Part shown: positions 34,210 to 42,846 of the stretch, piece after piece
Layout: each line of letters begins with the position of its first letter
How positions within the stretch are numbered: position 1 is the stretch's first letter
Assembly: GCA_964489555.1 (NCBI GenBank)
Contig: CAZAZF010000008.1
Location: 20,185-84,184, forward strand
Source of the DNA: JAAZGD01 sp964489555
Lineage (GTDB): Bacteria; Bacillota; Clostridia; Peptostreptococcales; Anaerovoracaceae
DNA length: 64,000 bases
Reading direction: 5' to 3'
Translations under genes and position numbers: made by a program
The notes under the pieces: model-generated
The model's database searches: none
What the model saw: only the letters and a program-made list of their open reading frames with translations
Told to the model about the DNA's origin: nothing

Positions 34210-36012
34210 ATGTATGGGTTGATTGGAAAAATATTAAGGGTAAATTTAACAGAAGGGACCGTAGCGGAAGAGTATCTGAGTGACGTTCTGGTGAAAAAAT
34301 ATTTGGGGGGTCGAGGTCTCGGCACGAAGATATATGTGGACGAGGTGGACAAAGACACTGATGCGTTTGCCCCGGAAAATAAGTTGATTTTGATGACAGG
34401 TCCTTTAACAGGTACGTTTGCAACTAGCGCTGGTCGCTTAATGTGGATTACAAAAGCTCCTCTGACCGGAACCATTGGATGTGCCAATTCCGGAGGTGAA
34501 TTTGGGCCGGAATTGAAATATGCAGGGTTTGATGGAGTGATATTCGAAGGAAAGTCGGAGAAACCGGTGTACCTTTATGTGAAAGACGGAAAAGGCGAAT
34601 TACGATCCGCAGAGGAGTTGTGGGGACAGTCTGTATTTGTCACCACCGACAAGCTAATTGAGGAGACGGATCCGGATGCTCGTGTATGTTGTATCGGTCC
34701 TGCAGGTGAGAACAAGGTGTTGTTTGCGGGAATCATGAACGAAAAAAATCGAGCAGCAGGGCGAGGAGGACTGGGTGCCGTTATGGGATCCAAAAACCTG
34801 AAAGCTGTAGTGGCTCGTGGGACCGGGGGCATCAAGGTGGCAGATAAAGAAGGTTTTTTGGCAGCCTGTACAGACGCTCGTAAGAAGTTGAAAGAAAATC
34901 CGGTAACGGGAGCCGGTTTGGGCGCCTATGGAACAGAAATATTGGTGAATATCATCAATGCTTCCGGGGGTCTTCCCAAGCATAATTGGAGAGACGGAGC
35001 GGTGGACCCGGATGCGGATCAAATCTCTGGTGAAACCCTGGCGGAGAAATACCTGGTTCGAAACAAAGGATGCTTTGGTTGCTCCATGGCTTGCGGCCGA
35101 GTGACCAAAATCAAAGACGGACCCTATAAATCTGCAGGGGAAGGACCGGAATATGAAGCGGCTTGGGCCTTAGGGTCTTGTTGTGGTATTCATGATTTGG
35201 CAGCAATTTGTAGGGTCAATTTTTTGTGCAACGAATATGGTATGGATCCCATCACATTGGGCTCTACTTTTGCTTGTGCAATGGAACTATTTGACAAAGG
35301 AATTTTAACTAAAGAAGAAATGGGTGGAAACTTGGCCTTTGGAAATGCGGATGCCATTGTAGAGTTTGCTACGAAAACGGCTCTTCGGGAAGGGTTTGGA
35401 GACAAATTGGCAGAAGGCTCCTACCGCATGGCTGAGAGCTACGGAGTTCCGGAGTTGTCCATGTCGGTGAAGAAACAGGAAATGCCTGCCTATGATGGAC
35501 GCAGTCTTCAGGGCATGGGGTTGGAGTATGCTACTTCTAATCGTGGCGGTTGTCATGTGAGAGGGTATTTGACATCTCCTGAGATTTTGGGAATCCCTTT
35601 GAAGTTGGATCCATTGGTTACGGACGGAAAGGCAGAAATATTAAAAATTTTCCAGGATTTGACAGCAGTAGTGGATTCGATTGGAATTTGCTTGTTCACT
35701 ACCTTTGGAATCGGTCTTGCTGAAATCGGAAACATGCTGAGAACGGCTACCGGTTGGGACATGAGTGACGAAGAGTTGTTAGGTGCCGGAGATCGAATCT
35801 GGAATATAGAAAAGCTTTACAACCTAAGTCAGGGGTTTACCAGAGAAGATGATAAGCTGCCTCCAAGATTACTGACAGAGCCTCTTCCGGAAGGTCCGGC
35901 TAAAGGCAAAGTCTGTGAATTGGATGTGATGTTGGAAGAGTATTATCGGCTTAGAGGATGGAACCAGAAGAGTGTACCTACCAAGGAAAAATTATCTGAA
36001 TTGGGTTTGTAG
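34210..36012 (+). CDS. aor: Aldehyde:ferredoxin oxidoreductase, tungsten-pterin catalytic subunit
   Basis: Protein of 600 residues of the AOR family. Residues 1-210 form the pterin-binding domain (YLGGRGLGTKIYVDEV and APLTGTIGCANSGGEFGPEL). CFGCSMACGRV near residue 290 and a Cys near 495 (SIGICLF) supply the [4Fe-4S] cluster. AORs oxidise aldehydes to acids, or run backward, with ferredoxin as electron carrier; in amino-acid fermenters the aldehydes come from 2-oxo acids. AGGAGGTG lies inside the end of the ferredoxin gene. A MoaD-like protein and NuoEFG-like subunits follow, so electrons may be split between ferredoxin and NAD. The exact aldehyde is not known. Confidence 0.92.
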   Translation: MYGLIGKILRVNLTEGTVAEEYLSDVLVKKYLGGRGLGTKIYVDEVDKDTDAFAPENKLILMTGPLTGTFATSAGRLMWITKAPLTGTIGCANSGGEFGPELKYAGFDGVIFEGKSEKPVYLYVKDGKGELRSAEELWGQSVFVTTDKLIEETDPDARVCCIGPAGENKVLFAGIMNEKNRAAGRGGLGAVMGSKNLKAVVARGTGGIKVADKEGFLAACTDARKKLKENPVTGAGLGAYGTEILVNIINASGGLPKHNWRDGAVDPDADQISGETLAEKYLVRNKGCFGCSMACGRVTKIKDGPYKSAGEGPEYEAAWALGSCCGIHDLAAICRVNFLCNEYGMDPITLGSTFACAMELFDKGILTKEEMGGNLAFGNADAIVEFATKTALREGFGDKLAEGSYRMAESYGVPELSMSVKKQEMPAYDGRSLQGMGLEYATSNRGGCHVRGYLTSPEILGIPLKLDPLVTDGKAEILKIFQDLTAVVDSIGICLFTTFGIGLAEIGNMLRTATGWDMSDEELLGAGDRIWNIEKLYNLSQGFTREDDKLPPRLLTEPLPEGPAKGKVCELDVMLEEYYRLRGWNQKSVPTKEKLSELGL

Positions 36013-36013
36013 T

Positions 36014-36292
36014 ATGATTGTACGTTATTTTGCATATTACAGAAAGGATACGGGTCTCAAGGAGGAAAAATTCCTCCTTGAACCCTTGACGGCTTTGGAG
36101 CTCCTTGTAACGCTGAGTGAACGGCATGGGGAGACTATGAGAAGTCAGTTGTTGTCGCCGGATGGGAAGGAAATTCATCCCGATGTAATCTTTTTAATTG
36201 ATGGGAGGAACATTGATTTTATGAACGGAAAGGACTCCTTGATTCAGAAAGATTCCGTGGTGTCCTTATTCCCTCGTATAGCCGGCGGATGA
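36014..36292 (+). CDS. MoaD/ThiS-like sulfur carrier
   Basis: Protein of 92 residues with a ubiquitin-like beta-grasp fold. It begins MIVRYFAYYRKDTGL, has VIFLIDGRNIDFMNG in the middle, and ends in SLFPRIAGG, the Gly-Gly that is thiocarboxylated for sulfur transfer. MoaD-like proteins next to aor genes are thought to supply sulfur to the pterin dithiolene of that enzyme. It begins one base after aor, and its TGA overlaps the ATG of the next gene, so it is a true member of the operon. Confidence 0.82.
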   Translation: MIVRYFAYYRKDTGLKEEKFLLEPLTALELLVTLSERHGETMRSQLLSPDGKEIHPDVIFLIDGRNIDFMNGKDSLIQKDSVVSLFPRIAGG

Positions 36293-36813
36293 TTTGGAGT
36301 TGTTACAGGAAACGGAAAGAAGGGACGGAATTGGAAGAAGAAAATAAAAAAGGGATTCAAGAAGTATTGGATGAGTACCCAAAAGAACAGCGCCACGCCT
36401 TGGCTATATTACAGAGCGTTCAAAAAGAATACGGCTTCATATCGCCGAATAGCTTGATGGCCATCTCTCAGTATTTAGAGACTCCTATATCGGAGCTTTT
36501 TTCCATTGCAACTTTTTATAAAGCACTAAGTCTTACGAAAAAAGGGAAGATTGTCATCAAGGTTTGCGATGGTACGGCTTGTCATATCCGTGGAAGCGCC
36601 CAAATTTTAGAAGAATGCAAAAGAGCGTTGCAGATTAATGAAGGGGAAACCACGCCGGATGGCCTGTTTTCCATCGAAGTGGTGAACTGCGTCGGCTCTT
36701 GTGCTATGGCTCCAGTGGTCATTTGCGGTGAAGAATACCATGGGAATGTTCAAATAGGACAGGCAGCTGAAATCATTGACCAGGCCAAAGGGGGGGTGGG
36801 GAATCATGAGTAA
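36289..36813 (+). CDS. NuoE-like [2Fe-2S] subunit of an NADH-linked complex
   Basis: Protein of up to 174 residues with a helical N-terminus (YPKEQRHALAILQSVQKEYG) and a thioredoxin-like domain binding one [2Fe-2S] cluster through CDGTAC and NCVGSC (residues about 90-150). ATG 36289 overlaps the preceding stop as ATGA. TTG 36331, preceded by GAAGGGA, is an alternative start and fits the usual family N-terminus better. NuoE-like proteins occur in bifurcating hydrogenases and the BfuABC-type oxidoreductases. Here it pairs with the NuoF-like protein next to it. Confidence 0.88.
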   Translation: MIWSCYRKRKEGTELEEENKKGIQEVLDEYPKEQRHALAILQSVQKEYGFISPNSLMAISQYLETPISELFSIATFYKALSLTKKGKIVIKVCDGTACHIRGSAQILEECKRALQINEGETTPDGLFSIEVVNCVGSCAMAPVVICGEEYHGNVQIGQAAEIIDQAKGGVGNHE

Positions 36814-38581
36814 GGAGATTCTGGTTTGTTGTGGAACCGGGTGTATTGCGAAGGGTTCCCAATCGGTAGTGGAAGAATTTCAAAAGAAATTGAGTGATGG
36901 GAAGGATATTAAAATTACACCATATGTGAAAAAGGTGGGCTGTAATGGATTTTGCGAAAATGGGCCCATCGTCACAATTCTTCCGGACCATATCACCTAT
37001 TATAAGGTGGCTCCCAAGGATGTAGAAGAAATTATTGGAAATCTGGGAGATACTCCGGTAGAAAGGCTCTTGTACCAGGATGATAAAGGCAATAGGGTGC
37101 GTTCCCGGGAAGAAAATCCCTTTTATGCTCCTCAGTATAAGATTGCCTTGCGGAATACAGGATTGATTGATCCGGGAAATATTGAGGAGTATATTAAAGC
37201 CGGTGGTTATACGGGGCTAAAGAACGCATTGCAGACTTCGCCGGAACAGGTGATTCGACAAGTGGAGAAAAGTGGAATCAGGGGTCGAGGCGGCGGTGGG
37301 TTTTCTACGGGAAGAAAGTGGAGATCTTGTTATGAGGCTTCTGCCGATAGGAAATACATGCTTTGCAATGGAGATGAAGGAGATCCCGGTGCTTTTATGG
37401 ATCGAAGCATCATGGAGGGGGATCCTCATAGCGTTGTGGAGGGTTTGATTATTGGTGCATATGCAATTGGTGCCAGTCAGGGATACCTATACATCCGTGA
37501 CGAGTATGAATTGGCCTTGCGCCATGTACAACGGGCCATTGAGGATGCCAGAAAGAAAGGATACCTGGGTAAGAATATTTTAGGTAGTGGATTTGCTTTT
37601 GATTGTGAAATTGTTCGAGGAGGAGGTGCCTTTGTATGTGGAGAATCTTCAGCTTTGATGGCCTCTATTGAAGGGAAAGTGGGAGAACCTCGTGTAAAGT
37701 ATATACGCTCTGTGGTAAAAGGCCTTTTTGATCAACCTACCGTTTTGAACAATGTGGAAACGCTGGCAAATATTCCTTATATCCTCACTCATGGAGGGGA
37801 AGTTTTTGCGAAGATGGGTACCGAGGGTAGCAAGGGCACGAAGGTGTTTTCGTTGGTGGGCAAAGTTAATCGAACCGGTTTGGTAGAGGTGCCCATGGGG
37901 ATTACTCTTCGAGAGTTGGTTTTTCAGATTGGAGGAGGGATTCCCGGTAATAAAGCCTTTAAAGCTGTACAAACGGGAGGACCATCTGGAGGATGTATAC
38001 CGGAAAGTTTGTTGGATTTACCCATAGACTTTGACACATTAAAAGAAAAAGGATCTATGATGGGCAGCGGAGGGGTCATCGTGATGGATGAGACCACCTG
38101 TATGGTAGATCTGGCCAGATACTATATAAAATTTTTGTCGGAAGAATCTTGTGGGAAGTGTACTCCTTGCCGGGAAGGTCTTCGCCATATGTTGGATATT
38201 TTGACAAGGATTTGTGAGGGCAAAGGGGAGCTGGAAGATTTGGATTTGTTAGAAGAATTGGCCATTACTGCCACCAAGGCCTCGCTTTGCGAATTGGGAA
38301 GAACGGCGGCCAACCCCGTGCTATCCACTTTGCATTATTTTAGAGGGGAGTATGAGGCCCACATTATCAATAAACGGTGTCCAGCCGGTGCATGTCGAGA
38401 ATTGATTCGATTTACCATCTTGGAGGAAGATTGCAAGAGTTGCGGAATTTGTGCTAAGCACTGCCCTGTATCGGCCATTACAGGAGAACTGAAGAAACCA
38501 TATACCATTCATCAAGATATTTGTATTCGGTGCGGGAATTGCAAGGTGAAATGTCCCTTTGGGGCCATTTATGTGGAGTAG
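36806..38581 (+). CDS. NuoF-like flavoprotein, electron-bifurcating type
   Basis: Protein of 591 residues in four parts. A thioredoxin-like [2Fe-2S] domain (residues 1-90: CCGTGC, VGCNGFCENGP) comes first, then the NADH/FMN domain (about 120-400: GIRGRGGGGFSTGRKW and CNGDEGDPGAF), then the [4Fe-4S] motif SCGKCTPCREG near 450, and finally a C-terminal two-cluster ferredoxin (CKSCGICAKHCPV and CIRCGNCKVKCPFGA). The extra N- and C-terminal domains are those of HydB-type and BfuB-type flavoproteins that couple NAD and ferredoxin. ATG 36806 follows GGGTGGGG and overlaps the NuoE-like gene. Confidence 0.9.
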   Translation: MSKEILVCCGTGCIAKGSQSVVEEFQKKLSDGKDIKITPYVKKVGCNGFCENGPIVTILPDHITYYKVAPKDVEEIIGNLGDTPVERLLYQDDKGNRVRSREENPFYAPQYKIALRNTGLIDPGNIEEYIKAGGYTGLKNALQTSPEQVIRQVEKSGIRGRGGGGFSTGRKWRSCYEASADRKYMLCNGDEGDPGAFMDRSIMEGDPHSVVEGLIIGAYAIGASQGYLYIRDEYELALRHVQRAIEDARKKGYLGKNILGSGFAFDCEIVRGGGAFVCGESSALMASIEGKVGEPRVKYIRSVVKGLFDQPTVLNNVETLANIPYILTHGGEVFAKMGTEGSKGTKVFSLVGKVNRTGLVEVPMGITLRELVFQIGGGIPGNKAFKAVQTGGPSGGCIPESLLDLPIDFDTLKEKGSMMGSGGVIVMDETTCMVDLARYYIKFLSEESCGKCTPCREGLRHMLDILTRICEGKGELEDLDLLEELAITATKASLCELGRTAANPVLSTLHYFRGEYEAHIINKRCPAGACRELIRFTILEEDCKSCGICAKHCPVSAITGELKKPYTIHQDICIRCGNCKVKCPFGAIYVE

Positions 38582-38593
38582 GGAGGTGTTTTC

Positions 38594-39325
38594 GTGAATA
38601 TATTAATTGATGGCAAGCAGGTTTTGGCTCAACCGGAAGATACCATCCTAATGGCGGCTCGAAGAGAAGGAATTTTTATTCCCAGCCTTTGTTATAACGA
38701 GGCCACGGAACCAACCCACTCGTGTAGGCTGTGTATGGTTGAAATCCAAGAAAACGGTCGAGCTGACATGGTGGCCTCATGTGCCTATAAGGTGAAAGAA
38801 GGGCTTGTGGTGACTACGGAGTCTGAGTCTTTATATCAAGTGCGAAAAACCTTGTTGCGATTGCTTTATGCCCAAGCTCCTGAGAATTCGTCCATAGTAG
38901 CTTTAATGGAGAGGTATCAAGTTGTTCCAAAGGAGAAACTGGTGCCCAAGGAGGGGCAGTGTATCTTATGCGGACTTTGTGTGGAGGCATGTAAGAAGCT
39001 GGGGGCGGCTGCCATTTCTACCATCCATCGTGGGGTTATAAAGGAAGTAAATACTCCCTATGGTATTCAAGCAAAGAATTGTATCGGATGTGCCAGTTGC
39101 GCTGGATTCTGTCCCACTCACTGCATTACAGTGGAAGATACGGAGGAGGGTCGAACTATTTGGAACAAAAAGTTCAAGTGGGCCCGGTGTGAGGTTTGTG
39201 GGGCTATTGTTGGGACGGAGCAACATTATAAGGCATCTACCGGGGACACTCAGGTGATTTGCCCGGATTGTCGGAGGAAAACCATGACGGATGTGTTTGC
39301 GGACACACTTGGGGAACTATATTAA
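38594..39325 (+). CDS. NuoG/HydA-N-like iron-sulfur subunit with C-terminal zinc ribbon
   Basis: Protein of 243 residues. Residues 1-80 are a plant-type [2Fe-2S] ferredoxin (LCYNEATEPTHSCRLCMVEI). Residues 130-185 carry two [4Fe-4S] motifs, CILCGLCVEACKK and CIGCASCAGFCPTH. The end holds CEVCG and CPDCRR, a rubredoxin-like or zinc-ribbon site not usual for this subunit. No hydrogenase H-cluster domain follows, so this is not a hydrogenase. It completes an AOR-NuoEFG-like set. The GTG start is preceded by GGGAGGTG, and the gene ends the operon. Confidence 0.87.
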   Translation: MNILIDGKQVLAQPEDTILMAARREGIFIPSLCYNEATEPTHSCRLCMVEIQENGRADMVASCAYKVKEGLVVTTESESLYQVRKTLLRLLYAQAPENSSIVALMERYQVVPKEKLVPKEGQCILCGLCVEACKKLGAAAISTIHRGVIKEVNTPYGIQAKNCIGCASCAGFCPTHCITVEDTEEGRTIWNKKFKWARCEVCGAIVGTEQHYKASTGDTQVICPDCRRKTMTDVFADTLGELY

Positions 39326-39351
39326 TTCACACCAAGAGTTATTTTCAGAAA

Positions 39352-39386
39352 GGACATTGTCCGCCCGTGACTGGCAGAAGATTTGC
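39352..39386 (+). promoter_or_regulatory. Sigma-54 promoter before the first APC permease
   Basis: TGGCAG at 39372-39377, five bases, TTGC at 39383-39386. GG and GC doublets are correctly spaced. Ten bases upstream lies a perfect palindrome, GGACATTGTCC (39352-39362), which could be a regulator site. Confidence 0.75.
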
Positions 39387-39456
39387 TACTCATCTTGTTA
39401 TATAGTAAAATGAGGTAGGTGGATAGACCAATGCCAAACGGGAGGGACCAATCTGA

Positions 39457-40839
39457 ATGGATCAGCTGAATCGGCACAGTTTCGAGCGAGTACTGGGTCG
39501 TACGGATGTAATGGCCCTGTCCATTGGAACAATCATAGGATGGGGTTGGGTGGCGCTTACGGGGGCTTGGATCACAACGGGTGGTGTGTTGGGGTCGGCC
39601 ATGGCCTTTTTTGGAGGAGCGGTACTATTTGTTTTAATTGGAAATATTTATGCAGAGTTAGCCGCCGCTTTGCCGGTGGCTGGAGGAGAGATTGCCTTTT
39701 CTTATCGGGCTTTGGGCCATAATGTATCTGTCTTTGTGGGCTGGACCATTGTTTTTGCATATATTGGTGTGGCAGCATGGGAAGGAATCGCCCTGTCTGC
39801 TGCGTTGAGTTATCTTTTCCCGGCCATTGTGTTTCCCTGGAAAATAGTTGGTGTATTGGGCGCCATTGGAATTGCAGCATTAAATTATGTAGGGATACGC
39901 CCTACCAGCATCTTCCAAGTAGTGATTACTTCCGGAATGATGTTGGTGGGTTTTCTTTTTTTCTATTCGGGCATGGCCTTCGGTGACATGAAAAATATGG
40001 AACCTTTGTTTACAAATAATGTAGGGATATTCTCTGTACTGCTCATTGTTCCATCTATGTTAATCGGATTTGATATTATCCCTCAGTTTGCAGAGGAGAT
40101 GAACATTGTCCCGAAGCAAATCGGAAGACTTCTGATTTTGTCCATCGTGATGTGTTCCGTATGGTATATACTCATCATATTGGGAGCCGGTTTTGCCGCT
40201 CCATTGGAAGTGCGTGGTTCTGGGGTAGTTCCGGTTGCAGATGCCATGGCCTATTGCATGAAGTCGCCTTTTTTTGGTCAAGTTATCATCATGGGCGGAA
40301 TCCTGGGGATTTTTACTAGCTGGAACGGGTTTATGGTGGCCTCCACCCGACTCTTATTTGCCATGGGACGGGCGAAAATGATTGCACCTGTTTTTGGTCG
40401 TCTTCACGGAAAGCACGGCTCACCAACATATGCCATATGGTTAGTGGGAAGTGTTTGTGCCATTGCCCCACTTTTTGGGCAAAAAGCTCTGCTCTGGCTT
40501 GTGAATATCAGCGCTTTTGAAGCGGTGGTGTCCTATCTGTTTGTGAGCATCTCATTTCTGGTATTGAGATATCGAGAGCCTTCATTGGAACGGCCTTACC
40601 GGTTTTCGAAAGGCGCTGTTTTATCATATTTTGTCATTATTTGCTTGTTGGTTTTGTTAATTCTCTATTCTCCGCTGGGGTTGGACTTATTAAAATGGCC
40701 TCATGAGTGGTTGATACTCTTGTTGTGGTATGTTTTGGGAGGTCTCATGGTGATTTATGCAAGAATCAAGTGCCCCAATATTACGAATGAAGAGCGTGAA
40801 ACATTAATTTTCGGGGAGAGCTATCGTAGGAATGTATAA
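39457..40839 (+). CDS. APC-family amino-acid permease (first paralogue)
   Basis: Membrane protein of 460 residues with about 12 helices. The N-terminal DVMALSIGTIIGWGWVALTG is the broken first helix that binds amino-acid backbone in APC transporters, followed by ELAAALPVAGGEIAFSYRAL. It resembles the permease at 44542 closely along its length. The substrate is an amino acid or amine by family. Its stop overlaps the start of the sensor kinase by eight bases, so uptake and sensing are encoded in one transcript behind a sigma-54 promoter. Confidence 0.9.
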   Translation: MDQLNRHSFERVLGRTDVMALSIGTIIGWGWVALTGAWITTGGVLGSAMAFFGGAVLFVLIGNIYAELAAALPVAGGEIAFSYRALGHNVSVFVGWTIVFAYIGVAAWEGIALSAALSYLFPAIVFPWKIVGVLGAIGIAALNYVGIRPTSIFQVVITSGMMLVGFLFFYSGMAFGDMKNMEPLFTNNVGIFSVLLIVPSMLIGFDIIPQFAEEMNIVPKQIGRLLILSIVMCSVWYILIILGAGFAAPLEVRGSGVVPVADAMAYCMKSPFFGQVIIMGGILGIFTSWNGFMVASTRLLFAMGRAKMIAPVFGRLHGKHGSPTYAIWLVGSVCAIAPLFGQKALLWLVNISAFEAVVSYLFVSISFLVLRYREPSLERPYRFSKGAVLSYFVIICLLVLLILYSPLGLDLLKWPHEWLILLLWYVLGGLMVIYARIKCPNITNEERETLIFGESYRRNV

Positions 40840-42841
40840 GAGAGTATTACTAATTTTAGGGGTCACCATATTGGTGGTTTTGGGGTTTAACACATATAGC
40901 AAGAACATTTCTTCCTCTGATCCATGGAAGGGGGTGGATTTATATGGGAAATTGTCCCAAGAGCAACTGGAATGGTTAGCCGGGGAGGATGGTATTCGCG
41001 TAGGATTTAGTGATTCTTTGACTCCTCAAATCCAAAATGGAGAATCAAATTCTCCGGAGGGGATTCTGGTAGACTTTATAGATTTCTTAGTAGAGCCGCT
41101 AGGTGTGGCAGTAGAATATGTACCGGTGTTTCATGATGAAGCCGAAGAACTGTTACGGTCCGGAGAACTGGATGGAATGCTGGCTGTGTCCACCGGGGAG
41201 CTTCCAAATGATTTGATTTATTCTTCGCCCATACTTCCGGCGAAAGGTGCGCTTTTTTTGAAGAGCGCTCTTTTGAGCACGCGAAACAAGGAAGCATTCC
41301 AAGAAGCGCATTTTATAGTTACGGATGATCAACCGCTCATGTTGGAGGGAGCAAACATAAGGGAGGCGAGTGAAGTCACCCGGGTGAAATCTGTAGAAGA
41401 GGGCATGAATCTATTGAAAACAGGTCAATATGATGGGATTTTTGGAAATGAAGGAGCTCTATACCATTACTTGGTGAGAGAAGAGATGGAAACAGAGTAC
41501 GAGAAGTATCCTATGTACACATATGAAAAGAATGTGGTGCTCATGACAGAGAGGGACACACCGGCTTCTGAGGTTCTAATGGCGGCCGTCTACTATTTGA
41601 ATCGGGATCAGGTGATTCCGGCATTACAGCTCAAATGGTATGGAATATCCTATGAACTTCAGGAAACCACACTTTTTGGGAATATAGGGATTTTACTGTT
41701 TATTATGGTAGCGGGGGTTTTGTTTGTATTTTTCCTTTTCTATTATTCCAACAAGAGTTTGTATGAAGAATTGTCCGATCGAATGGAAATGGTTAAACTC
41801 AGTCGAAACGAGCTCCAGGCAACATTTGATGGAGTGGATTATCTCATGGCTGAGATAGATGAAGAGAGCCGAGTAGGAAATATGAACCTAGCGTTCGAGA
41901 ATTATGTGGGTTTGCACCGAAGCCAGATTCACAGGGAGGATGTAAAGGTCGTAATGGGGCTAAACCCGTCGGCTACCGAGAAGCTTCAGAAGGCCATCGA
42001 GGAAACTTTTGGAAGGGAAAACACCCAGCAGTTGGAAATTATAGAGGGACGGAAGATACTGGAATTCCGATTTTTCCCAATCAAGGATTCTCGAGAACGT
42101 GTCTTAAAATTATTGATGATGGTGGTGGATGTCACTGCCCAGCGAAGTGTAGAACGTCAGATGATTCAGGACAATAAAATGATTGCCATCGGCCAACTGG
42201 CAGCAGGGGTAGCCCATGAGCTAAGGAACCCGTTGGGAATTATTCGAAATTACTGTTTTTTGTTAAAAAGTGCGGGACGGGAAAACCCGGAAATTGCCGG
42301 GAAAGCCACGGAGTCCATTGAGAAATCAGTAGAACGAGCAGGAAAAATCATTGAAAATTTACTGAATTTTTCCCGTAGTGGGGAAAAAGAACTGGAAGAA
42401 GTGGATGTAAAGGAAGAGATGGAAGGTGTTTTTGTTTTTTATGAAAAAAGCTTGGAGGCAAAAGGAATTCGATTTCATCTACTATGTGAATCGGGTCTTA
42501 TGCTAAAAATTGTTCCGGAATCTCTGGAAATGATTTTGATGAATTTGGTTAGCAATGCTGCTGATTCCATCTCGACGGGAGGTAACATTTTCATGGAAGC
42601 AAGAGAGGAATCCGGGCAAGTGTTTTTGGAGGTAAGGGACGACGGAGCTGGAATTTCCGAGGAAATTCGTGGAGAGATCTTCAATCCATTTTTTACTACC
42701 AAGAAGCACAATGAGGGAAATGGCTTGGGCCTCTATCTCGTCTATAATGAAGTGATGAAGATGAATGGCTCCATTGAAGTGGAATCAGAAAAAGGGAAAG
42801 AAACCATATTTCGTATTGTGTTTTCGAAAACAGGAGGTTGA
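40832..42841 (+). CDS. Sensor histidine kinase with solute-binding (SBP_bac_3) sensor domain
   Basis: Protein of 669 residues. An N-terminal membrane anchor (residues 5-20) is followed by an extracytoplasmic domain of about 240 residues like amino-acid binding proteins (GIRVGFSDSLTPQIQN, GILVDFIDFLVEPLGV, GELDGMLAVSTGE), a second helix near 285-310, a PAS-like region, and the kinase core. The core has the H-box GVAHELRNPLGII near 465, then NLVSNAADS, DDGAGIS, NPFFTTK and GNGLGLYLV. It should bind an amino acid outside the cell and phosphorylate the NtrC-like regulator encoded next. ATG 40832 lies within the permease gene end. Confidence 0.9.
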   Translation: MYKRVLLILGVTILVVLGFNTYSKNISSSDPWKGVDLYGKLSQEQLEWLAGEDGIRVGFSDSLTPQIQNGESNSPEGILVDFIDFLVEPLGVAVEYVPVFHDEAEELLRSGELDGMLAVSTGELPNDLIYSSPILPAKGALFLKSALLSTRNKEAFQEAHFIVTDDQPLMLEGANIREASEVTRVKSVEEGMNLLKTGQYDGIFGNEGALYHYLVREEMETEYEKYPMYTYEKNVVLMTERDTPASEVLMAAVYYLNRDQVIPALQLKWYGISYELQETTLFGNIGILLFIMVAGVLFVFFLFYYSNKSLYEELSDRMEMVKLSRNELQATFDGVDYLMAEIDEESRVGNMNLAFENYVGLHRSQIHREDVKVVMGLNPSATEKLQKAIEETFGRENTQQLEIIEGRKILEFRFFPIKDSRERVLKLLMMVVDVTAQRSVERQMIQDNKMIAIGQLAAGVAHELRNPLGIIRNYCFLLKSAGRENPEIAGKATESIEKSVERAGKIIENLLNFSRSGEKELEEVDVKEEMEGVFVFYEKSLEAKGIRFHLLCESGLMLKIVPESLEMILMNLVSNAADSISTGGNIFMEAREESGQVFLEVRDDGAGISEEIRGEIFNPFFTTKKHNEGNGLGLYLVYNEVMKMNGSIEVESEKGKETIFRIVFSKTGG

Positions 42842-42846
42842 GTGAT

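Noticed and set aside
38594..39325. An iron-only hydrogenase subunit
   Set aside because: The N-terminal iron-sulfur motifs fit, but the protein ends after them and no H-cluster domain follows.
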